Shown piece after piece: positions 36,836-44,111 of a stretch of DNA of 64,000 nucleotides. The position numbers and the translations under genes are program-made. The number at the start of each line of letters is the position of its first letter. The first letter of the stretch is position 1. The notes beneath the pieces are model-generated. The model saw only the letters and a list, made by a program, of their open reading frames with translations. It was not told the origin of the DNA and made no database searches. Source of the stretch: Pseudomonas fluorescens (GTDB lineage: Bacteria; Pseudomonadota; Gammaproteobacteria; Pseudomonadales; Pseudomonadaceae); assembly GCF_900215245.1 (NCBI RefSeq), contig NZ_LT907842.1, positions 3,844,001 to 3,908,000 on the forward strand, given 5' to 3'.

Positions 36836-39127
36836 TTACAACAACTCGAACGTCTGCTGCTGTACATCCTGGGAGTCGAGCCCAATCTGCACATTGAACT
36901 GGCCCGGTTCCGCGGCGAACTTGAGTTGGGTGTTATAGAACTTCAGGTCATCCTCGGTGATGGTGAAGTGCAGCGTGCGCTCTTCACCGGCCTTGAGCAT
37001 GACCTTCTGGAAGTTCTTCAGCTCTTTCACCGGCCGGATCATCGAGCCGGCCACGTCCTGGATATACAGCTGCACCACGGTTTCGCCGTCGACCTTGCCG
37101 GTGTTTTTCAGCGTGACGCTGGCGTCGAGCTTGCCGGTTTTATTCAAGGTGGTGGAGGACAGCGCCATGTCCGCCAGGCTGAACGTGGTGTAGCTCAGGC
37201 CATAACCAAACGGGAACAGGGGCCCGGTGACGTCATCGAAGTACTGCGAGGTGTAGTTGCCCGGCTTGCCTGGGGTGAACGGCCGGCCGATGCTCAGGTG
37301 GTTGTAGTACGTCGGAATCTGCCCCACCGAGCGTGGGAAGGTGATCGGCAGCTTGCCCGACGGGTTGTAATCACCGAACAGCACGTCAGCAATCGCGTTG
37401 CCACCTTCGGTGCCGGCGAACCAGGTTTCCAGGATCGCGTCGGCTTGCTGGTTCTCTTGCAGAATCGACAGTGGGCGACCGTTCATCAGCACCAGCACCA
37501 GCGGTTTGCCCGTGGCTTTGAGTGCCTTGATCAGGTCGCGCTGGCTCTGCGGGATGTTCAGGTCGGTGCGGCTGGAGGATTCGTGGGACATGCCACGCGA
37601 CTCGCCCACGGCAGCCACCACCACGTCGGCGTCTTTCGCGGCGTTCACCGCTTCGTCGATCATTGCCTGCGGGGAGCGGGTGTCATCCACCACTTCCGGT
37701 GCATCGAAGTTGAGGAAGTTGAGGTAGTCGACCACGGCCTTGTCGTTAGTGATGTTGGCACCACGGGCGTAGATCACTTTGCCTTTTTCGCCGATCACGG
37801 CGTTCATGCCGTCGAGCAGGGTCACCGATTGTTCCGGCTTACCGGCGGCGGCCCAACTGCCCATCATGTCGATGGGGGCCTTGGCCAACGGGCCGACCAG
37901 GGCGATGGTCGCGGATTTTTTCAGCGGCAGGGTATTGTTCTGGTTTTTCAGCAAAACCAGGCTGCGGCGTGCGATGTCGCGGGCATCGCTGCGGTGCAGG
38001 CGGCTGTCGGCATAAGTGTCGACCGGGTCATCCTCGGCCTTGCCGATACGCAGGTACGGGTCTTTGAACAGGCCCATGTCGTACTTGGCGCCGAGTACTT
38101 CACGCACGGCGTTGTCGATGTCGCTTTGTTCGATCTCGCCAGACTTCAGCAGGCCGGGTAATTCCTTACCGTACAGCGAGTCGTTCATGCTCATGTCGAT
38201 GCCGGCCTTGATCGCCAGCTTGGCGGCTTCACGCCCGTCTTTGGCCACGCCGTGCTTGATCAGCTCGAAGATCGCGCCGTGGTCACTGACGGCCAGGCCT
38301 TTGAAGCCCCAGTCTTTGCGCAGCAGGTCGTTCATCAGCCAGGTGTTGGCCGTGGCGGGTACGCCGTTGATCGAATTCAACGCCACCATCACACCGCCGG
38401 CGCCGGCCTTGATGGCTGCGTGGTAGGGCGGCAGGTAGTCCTGGTACATCTTGACCGGGCTCATGTCGACCACGTTGTAGTCGCGACCGCCTTCCACCGC
38501 GCCGTACAGGGCGAAGTGCTTGACGCTGGCCATGATGCTGTCGGCATTCGCGGGGCTTACGCCCTGGAAGGCCTTGACCATCACTTCGGCAATGCGCGAG
38601 ACCAGATAGGTGTCTTCGCCGAAACCTTCGGACGTACGGCCCCAGCGCGGGTCGCGGGAGATATCGACCATGGGCGCAAAGGTGATGTCGAGGCTGTCGG
38701 CGGCGGCTTCCTGGGCGGCGATGCGCCCGGAGCGGCCGATGGCGTCCATGTCCCAACTGGAGGCCAGGGCCAGGCTGATCGGGAAGATGGTGCGATGGCC
38801 GTGGATCACGTCATAGGCGAAGAACATCGGGATCTTCAACCGGCTGTGCATGGCCGCGTCCTGCATCGGACGGTTTTCCGGGCGGGTGATCGAGTTGAAG
38901 GTGCCACCGATGCGGCCGGCGGCGATTTCCTTGCGGATCAGCTCGCGGGGCATTTCAGGGCCTATGCTGATCAGGCGCAATTGGCCGATCTTTTCATCCA
39001 GGGTCATCTGCTTGAGCAGGTCGCTGACAAAGGCGTCCTTGTCTTTAAGCGCAGCAGGCTTTGTTTCTGCCCACACGGGGTGACTGGCCAGAGTGGCAAC
39101 AAGGCCGAGCAAACACAGCTTTTTCAT
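36836..39127 (-). CDS. bglX: Periplasmic beta-glucosidase BglX
   Basis: The 763-residue glycoside hydrolase family 3 enzyme has a signal peptide (MKKLCLLGLVATLASHPVWA). The nucleophile is Asp282 in GLAVSDHGAI. The sugar-binding KHF is at residues 203-205, and RDPRWGRTSEGFGED and the C-terminal fibronectin-like domain also match BglX. It removes terminal beta-D-glucose from short oligosaccharides or glucosides in the periplasm. The ATG at 39127 follows AAGGATA and begins the signal peptide; a start 33 bases upstream would not. It stands alone and is divergent from lemA. Confidence 0.94.
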   Translation of the reverse strand: MKKLCLLGLVATLASHPVWAETKPAALKDKDAFVSDLLKQMTLDEKIGQLRLISIGPEMPRELIRKEIAAGRIGGTFNSITRPENRPMQDAAMHSRLKIPMFFAYDVIHGHRTIFPISLALASSWDMDAIGRSGRIAAQEAAADSLDITFAPMVDISRDPRWGRTSEGFGEDTYLVSRIAEVMVKAFQGVSPANADSIMASVKHFALYGAVEGGRDYNVVDMSPVKMYQDYLPPYHAAIKAGAGGVMVALNSINGVPATANTWLMNDLLRKDWGFKGLAVSDHGAIFELIKHGVAKDGREAAKLAIKAGIDMSMNDSLYGKELPGLLKSGEIEQSDIDNAVREVLGAKYDMGLFKDPYLRIGKAEDDPVDTYADSRLHRSDARDIARRSLVLLKNQNNTLPLKKSATIALVGPLAKAPIDMMGSWAAAGKPEQSVTLLDGMNAVIGEKGKVIYARGANITNDKAVVDYLNFLNFDAPEVVDDTRSPQAMIDEAVNAAKDADVVVAAVGESRGMSHESSSRTDLNIPQSQRDLIKALKATGKPLVLVLMNGRPLSILQENQQADAILETWFAGTEGGNAIADVLFGDYNPSGKLPITFPRSVGQIPTYYNHLSIGRPFTPGKPGNYTSQYFDDVTGPLFPFGYGLSYTTFSLADMALSSTTLNKTGKLDASVTLKNTGKVDGETVVQLYIQDVAGSMIRPVKELKNFQKVMLKAGEERTLHFTITEDDLKFYNTQLKFAAEPGQFNVQIGLDSQDVQQQTFELL

Positions 39128-39369
39128 GAATATCCTTTTTCGGCTCACTGCACAGCACAATCGCGCTGTTCTGCCAAAATGTGGGGGAACCTATGTTGTT
39201 GTTCGAGTGTTATTGCAGTAAATGCACGACACTTGTGAACTCTTATTCGCGCTGGGCATCTTTTTAGCTGATTGGCTCGACGCAATCCAGTGGTGGCGGA
39301 TTATGCCCCAAGCGCGCGGTGTATAGGGTTAGTCGTCACAATCCATCCAGTTTGGCCAGGAGAAACATC

Positions 39370-39981
39370 ATGCAAGCAGCACACGTTTACCGCTGGGGCT
39401 TCAAGGCCGCGGCTCTGCTACTGATCAGCAGCGTGCTGAGCGGTTGCGGCATCAACACCATTCCCACCCTGGACGAACAGGCCAAAGCCGCCTGGGGCCA
39501 GGTGCAGAACCAATACCAACGCCGGGCCGACCTGATCCCTAACCTGGTGGAAGTGGTCAAGGGCTACGCCGCCCATGAACAAGACACGCTCACCGCGGTG
39601 ATTGAGGCGCGGGCCAAGGCCACGTCGATCCAGGTGGACGCCAGCACCCTCGACAACCCGGAAAAACTCAAGCAATTCCAGCAAGCCCAGGATGGCCTGA
39701 GCGGTGCCCTCAGCCGTTTGATGGTGGTGTCCGAGCGTTACCCGGACCTGAAGGCGAACCAGAACTTCCTGGCGCTGCAATCCCAGCTTGAAGGCACCGA
39801 AAACCGTATCGCCGTGGCCCGCCGCGACTTTATCCAGGCGGTGCAGGCCTACAACACCGAGATTCGCACCTTCCCGGGTCGCCTGTGGCATAGCGTGATG
39901 TACAGCGACCTGCCGATCCGCGCCACGTTTGAAGCGACCAGTGCCGACGCCGATAAAGCGCCGCAAGTGAAGTTCAAATAA
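39370..39981 (+). CDS. lemA: LemA-family membrane protein
   Basis: The 203-residue protein has an N-terminal hydrophobic segment with a lipobox-like LLISSVLSGC. A long helical LemA domain follows, with NQYQRRADLIPNLVEVVKGY. The C-terminal part has the family-specific AVQAYNTEIRTFPGRLW. LemA proteins are of uncertain function and are often found with TPM-domain partners, as here. AGGAG precedes the ATG; an in-frame start 51 bases upstream lacks one. The next gene begins 18 bases after its stop. Confidence 0.92.
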   Translation: MQAAHVYRWGFKAAALLLISSVLSGCGINTIPTLDEQAKAAWGQVQNQYQRRADLIPNLVEVVKGYAAHEQDTLTAVIEARAKATSIQVDASTLDNPEKLKQFQQAQDGLSGALSRLMVVSERYPDLKANQNFLALQSQLEGTENRIAVARRDFIQAVQAYNTEIRTFPGRLWHSVMYSDLPIRATFEATSADADKAPQVKFK

Positions 39982-39999
39982 GGCTTCTCTGAGGTGTCG

Positions 40000-40731
40000 A
40001 TGCGTTTATTACGGACAGGCTTGGCGCTGTGGTTGCTGGCGTGCGTCGGTGTCGCCCAGGCGGCGCTGACCTTTCCGGCATTGACCGGGCGGGTGGTGGA
40101 CGCCGCGCAGATGATCGACCCGGCAACGCGCGCGCAGATTACCCAGCAGTTGCAGGCGCTGGAACAAACGTCTGGCGACCAGCTCGTGGTGGTCACCGTG
40201 CCCGACCTGCAAGGCGTGCCGATTGAGGACTACGGTTACCAATTGGGTCGCCAGTGGGGCATCGGCCAGAAGGGCAAGGACAACGGCGCACTGTTGATCG
40301 TTGCCCGTGATGAGCACAAATTGCGCATCGAGGTCGGCTATGGCCTCGAAGGTGTGCTGACCGATGCGCAGTCATGGGTGATCATCAACCAGGTGATTAC
40401 GCCCAAGTTCAAGGCCGGCAATTACAGCCAGGGCATCAGTGACGGCGTGGCGGCCATGGTGCAAGTGGTGGGCGGTGAACCGCTGGCGGTGCCGGCGCAT
40501 GTGGCGGATGCGAATTTCGCCAAGGATAATCCGGGCTTTTCCATCGGCTTGTTTATCCTGCTGATCGGCGTGTTATGGCTGTGCAATCGCCTGGGCCTGC
40601 CGGTTGGCGCTATCCTGCTGGCGATCCTCAGCAGCAGTGGCCGCGGCGGTGGTGGCGGGGGTGGCGGCGGCGGTGGCTTCCGAGGCGGCGGCGGCGGTTT
40701 CGGCGGCGGCGGTGCCTCAGGTGGCTGGTAA
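40000..40731 (+). CDS. TPM-domain protein (YgcG family) with Gly-rich tail
   Basis: The 243-residue protein has a signal peptide, then a TPM/DUF477 domain (LTGRVVDAAQMIDPATRAQI through QLVVVTVPDLQGVPIEDYGY). A membrane helix (FSIGLFILLIGVLWL) and a tail of almost pure glycine with Phe and Trp follow. The TPM domain in some relatives has phosphatase or assembly roles. It sits between lemA and a second TPM protein. The ATG at 40000 follows GAGG; a GTG six bases earlier is possible. Confidence 0.88.
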   Translation: MRLLRTGLALWLLACVGVAQAALTFPALTGRVVDAAQMIDPATRAQITQQLQALEQTSGDQLVVVTVPDLQGVPIEDYGYQLGRQWGIGQKGKDNGALLIVARDEHKLRIEVGYGLEGVLTDAQSWVIINQVITPKFKAGNYSQGISDGVAAMVQVVGGEPLAVPAHVADANFAKDNPGFSIGLFILLIGVLWLCNRLGLPVGAILLAILSSSGRGGGGGGGGGGGFRGGGGGFGGGGASGGW

Positions 40732-40780
40732 TGAAGGTGCGGCGGGTAATGACAATAACTAGAAAAGAGCAACTACAACC

Positions 40781-41398
40781 ATGGCATTACTGACTGAACA
40801 CGAGCAGCGCCAAGTCGCCGAAGCGATCGCCCGGGTTGAAAAAACCACCGACGCCGAACTGGTCACCGTGCTGGCGGCTCGCGCCGACGATTACGCTTAC
40901 ATCCCGCTGCTATGGGCCAGCCTGATTGCGTTGGTGGTGCCTGGCGTGGTGCATTACTTGTCGGGCTACCTGACCATGTACACCTTGCTGTTGGCGCAGT
41001 GGGCGACGTTTATTGTGCTGTGCCTGGTGTTTCGCTTGCCCAAGGTCACCACCCGCTTGATCCCGCGTTCGGTACGCCACTGGCGCGCGTCGAACCTGGC
41101 ACGCCGGCAGTTTCTGGAGCAGAACCTGCACCACACGCTGGGCGGCACCGGCGTGCTGATTTTTGTCTGCGAGGCGGAGCGGTATGTGGAAATCCTGGTG
41201 GACGAGGGGATTTCCAAACGCCTGGATAACAGCAGTTGGGATGGCATCGTCAAGGCGTTTACCCAGCAGGTGAAACACGGGCAAACGCTGGCGGGGTTTA
41301 TCGCCTGCATTGAAGCCTGTGGCGAGTTGCTCAAGGTGCATGTGCCGGTGACGCAGACGCGTAATGAACTGCCCAACCGGCTGATCGTGCTGGAGTAA
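40781..41398 (+). CDS. TPM-domain membrane protein
   Basis: The 205-residue protein has a short N-terminal helix (EQRQVAEAIARVEKTTDAEL) typical of TPM domains. Two membrane segments lie around residues 45-90, followed by a cytoplasmic or periplasmic TPM half (GVLIFVCEAERYVEILVDEG). It is the third gene of a lemA-TPM-TPM set. The two TPM proteins are paralogous, one secreted with a Gly tail and one integral, which suggests an envelope complex. Exact function is unknown. Confidence 0.87.
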   Translation: MALLTEHEQRQVAEAIARVEKTTDAELVTVLAARADDYAYIPLLWASLIALVVPGVVHYLSGYLTMYTLLLAQWATFIVLCLVFRLPKVTTRLIPRSVRHWRASNLARRQFLEQNLHHTLGGTGVLIFVCEAERYVEILVDEGISKRLDNSSWDGIVKAFTQQVKHGQTLAGFIACIEACGELLKVHVPVTQTRNELPNRLIVLE

Positions 41399-41434
41399 CC
41401 CAAACACCGCTGAACCTAAGGGCTAGCCGCTTTT

Positions 41435-41541
41435 CTGTGGGCGTCGGGCTTGCCCGCGATGGCCTCACCTCGGTTTGCCTGATGGACTGCGGTGCCAGCA
41501 TCGCAGGCAAGCCAGCTCTCACACAAAGCAGCTCTCACATT
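41435..41541. repeat. Intergenic palindromic repeat pair
   Basis: The sequence ctgtgggcgtcgggcttgcc and the inverted aggcaagccagctctcacac are about 55 bases apart. A partial extra copy (agcagctctcacattt) follows. They occupy the gap before the methyltransferase gene. Confidence 0.75.
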
Positions 41542-41643
41542 TGATTTGCGGCGGCTGAGTGACCGTTGATCAAATAACCCCGTGCCCTCAACGCCTATCC
41601 CCCCTAAAATGCCCGGCATTCCCAGCCCGAGGCGTTTTTGTTC

Positions 41644-42861
41644 ATGTCCGTCACCGCTCAACCTGCCAGCCCTGCGCCGGATCATCACGCCCAGTTCATC
41701 GAACTGCTGAGCGCAAGCCTCGCGCAGCAGGCCTTTATCAAGCTGGTGCTGGCCAAGTACGTCGGTGAGGAAGCCGAGTTGCAGCGGCTAATCATCAAGC
41801 CCCTGACGGTCAAGGAACAGCCGTGCCTGTCCTTCGTCTACCGCTACAAAACCCGCGACATCACCAAGAACTTCCCGCGGGCGGACGGCGTGGCGGCGAT
41901 TGCTGCGTTGTTGCCGGCGTCATTCAAGAACGCGCACTTGCTGTCGCTGACGGATGAAGCCCAGTTGGAGTACAGCAAGAAGAACAAAAGCTCGCTGTTC
42001 AAAAGCAAGCCGCAGCAACTGCGTGAGGCGCCGTCCGCAGAGCATAACCGCGAGAAAAATCGCTTCCTGGACCTGACACGGCCGTTCCTCGCGGACCTGG
42101 GCGTCACCGACGCCAAGCAGGCGCTGATCCCGTCGATGTCGCGCAAGTGGAAGCAGATCAATAAATTCATCGAAGTGTTCAGCCATGCGCTGACCTCGTC
42201 ACCGTTGAAACTGGACCGGCCGGTGCGTGTTGCCGACTTTGGTTCGGGCAAGGGCTACCTGACCTTCGCTATCCACGATTACCTGCGCAACACCCTCAAG
42301 GCCGAGGGCGAAGTGACGGGTGTCGAGCTGCGCGAAGACATGGTGACCCTGTGCAACACCGCCGCTGCGCGCCTGGAACACCCGGGGCTGGTGTTCAAAT
42401 GCGGGGATGTGCGCAGCGTCGCGCCGAGCGAACTGGACGTGATGATCGCCCTGCATGCCTGCGACATCGCCACCGATTACGCGATCCACACCGGCATCCG
42501 CTCCGGCGCGTCGATCATCATGTGCTCGCCGTGCTGCCACAAACAGATTCGTCTGCAAATCCAGAGCCCGGTGCTGCTCAAGCCGATGCTGCAATACGGC
42601 CTGCACCTGGGCCAACAGGCGGAAATGGTCACCGACAGCCTGCGTGCGTTGTACCTCGAGGCCTGCGGTTATGAGACCAAGGTGTTCGAGTTCATCTCGT
42701 TGGAGCACACCAACAAGAACAAGATGATCCTGGCGGTCAAACGCACGGAGCCGATCGACAACGCGCAGTTGCTGGAAAAAATCCAGGCGCTGAAGGCGTT
42801 CTACCAGATCAGCGAACACTGCCTGGAAACCTTGCTGCGTGCGGAGGGTTATTTGAGCTGA
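41644..42861 (+). CDS. SAM-dependent methyltransferase (Methyltransf_32-like)
   Basis: The 405-residue cytoplasmic protein carries the class I methyltransferase motif VADFGSGKGYLTFAIHDYL in its second half. Downstream is an acidic VTGVELREDMVTLCN, and a striking CSPCCHKQIRLQIQ about 65 residues later. The Cys-Cys-His-Lys motif occurs in the METTL25-like group of methyltransferases. The N-terminal 170 residues are specific to this subgroup. The acceptor is unknown, RNA or protein. The ATG at 41644 begins MSVTAQPA; a TTG six bases upstream is possible. Confidence 0.8.
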   Translation: MSVTAQPASPAPDHHAQFIELLSASLAQQAFIKLVLAKYVGEEAELQRLIIKPLTVKEQPCLSFVYRYKTRDITKNFPRADGVAAIAALLPASFKNAHLLSLTDEAQLEYSKKNKSSLFKSKPQQLREAPSAEHNREKNRFLDLTRPFLADLGVTDAKQALIPSMSRKWKQINKFIEVFSHALTSSPLKLDRPVRVADFGSGKGYLTFAIHDYLRNTLKAEGEVTGVELREDMVTLCNTAAARLEHPGLVFKCGDVRSVAPSELDVMIALHACDIATDYAIHTGIRSGASIIMCSPCCHKQIRLQIQSPVLLKPMLQYGLHLGQQAEMVTDSLRALYLEACGYETKVFEFISLEHTNKNKMILAVKRTEPIDNAQLLEKIQALKAFYQISEHCLETLLRAEGYLS

Positions 42862-42874
42862 GAACGCTGCAAAT

Positions 42875-42983
42875 CAAATGTGGGAGCCGGGCTTGCCCGC
42901 GATGGCATCACCTCGGTTTTCTGACAGACCGAGTTGCCTGCATCGCAGGCAAGCCAGCTCCTACACAGGCCTGCTTTCACATT
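42875..42983. repeat. Intergenic palindromic repeat pair
   Basis: The sequence caaatgtgggagccgggctt and the inverted aagccagctcctacacaggc lie in the gap between the convergent methyltransferase and EamA genes, with internal cctcggt/accgagt pairing. Confidence 0.78.
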
Positions 42984-43881
42984 AAATAGCGTTCGGCTTG
43001 GGAAGGGGTGCAGCCTGCACCGCCGTCTTGCGCCCGAGCATCACCGTCACGATCACCCCGCAGGCAAACACCCAGGTAATCGGCTCGATATGTTCACCAA
43101 AGAACAACGCCGAAAACGCGATGGTGAAGAAAATCTGTAACAGCTGAATCTGGCTGACCCGTGCAATGCCGCCCATGGCCAGCCCGGCGTACCAGGCAAA
43201 AAACCCCAGGAACTGCGAGAACAGCGACACATAGCCAAACGCCCACCAGGTGCGCATGGAAATTGCGCCTTGGTGCTGCGCCGCCAGGTACCACACCGGG
43301 CCGATCAACACCGGCGTCGACAGCACCAGTGCCCAGCAGATCACCTGCCAGCCACCCATCTCTTTGGCCAGCCGGCCACCTTCGGCATAACCCAGGCCGC
43401 CCACGGCAATTGCGCCGAGCATCAACAAATCACCGGCCTGGATACTGCCGGCGCCGGTGATCAACGCGTAACTCAACACCAACGCACTGCCCAACGCCGC
43501 GCAGGCCCAGAAGGCTTTCGACGGCCGCTCATGGGACAGCCACGCCGCATACAGCGCCACGCACAGCGGTTGCAGGCCGTTGACCAGAGCGCCATGGGAC
43601 GCCGGCAAGGTTTGCATGGCCCAGGCCGACAGCACCGGGAAACCGAGAATCACGCCGGCGATGACCAGGCACAACCCGCGTACCTGGCGCCAGGTCGGCC
43701 AGCGCTCACGGCGCCACAGCAACAGCGCCGCCGCCGGCACCGCCGCGAACAACGCGCGACCCAGGCCGTTGAGCAACGGGTGGATTTCCTGCACCACGAT
43801 GCGCGTGAAGGGCAGGGTCAGGCTGAAGATGATGACGCCCAGCAAGCCGAGGGCCATGCCGGTGTTTTCGCGCGAACTCAT
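42982..43881 (-). CDS. EamA-family (DMT) transporter
   Basis: The 299-residue protein has ten predicted membrane segments in two repeated halves, typical of the drug/metabolite transporter superfamily (GVIIFSLTLPFTRIVVQEI in the first helix, FAWYAGLAMGGIARVSQIQL in the second half). Substrates range from amino acids to toxins and cannot be read from sequence. The start at 43881 (MSSRENTGMALG) was preferred over one 51 bases upstream that would add a charged leader. It stands alone, convergent with the methyltransferase gene. Confidence 0.82.
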   Translation of the reverse strand: MSSRENTGMALGLLGVIIFSLTLPFTRIVVQEIHPLLNGLGRALFAAVPAAALLLWRRERWPTWRQVRGLCLVIAGVILGFPVLSAWAMQTLPASHGALVNGLQPLCVALYAAWLSHERPSKAFWACAALGSALVLSYALITGAGSIQAGDLLMLGAIAVGGLGYAEGGRLAKEMGGWQVICWALVLSTPVLIGPVWYLAAQHQGAISMRTWWAFGYVSLFSQFLGFFAWYAGLAMGGIARVSQIQLLQIFFTIAFSALFFGEHIEPITWVFACGVIVTVMLGRKTAVQAAPLPKPNAI

Positions 43882-44070
43882 GAGTCGGGACCAGAATCTG
43901 GAGGGCTTCAAGGAACGCCCATCTAGCCACAACCCCCGCCAAACGCGGGCCTACAGCTGGTCGCAGATTGATCCGTACAGTTCCACTCTCACCGCGGGCA
44001 GGCGCGCCGCCGTTGCGGGTCAGCCCGGCTCCCGGGTTGGACCGCTACGGCCTGGCGGACCGAAAGCTGC

Positions 44071-44098
44071 TGTGCGAGCTGGCTTGCCTGCGAGGGCG
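44071..44098. repeat. Degenerate single copy of the intergenic repeat
   Basis: The sequence tgtgcgagctggcttgcctg matches one arm of the window-wide repeat with substitutions and has no clean partner. It lies just past the stop of the TonB-dependent receptor. Confidence 0.5.
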
Positions 44099-44111
44099 TC
44101 AGCCCGGTCTA

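Noticed and set aside
36761..38161. A 466-codon open frame on the plus strand
   Set aside because: It is antisense to bglX, with the Val/His/Gly-rich pattern of reverse-frame translation.
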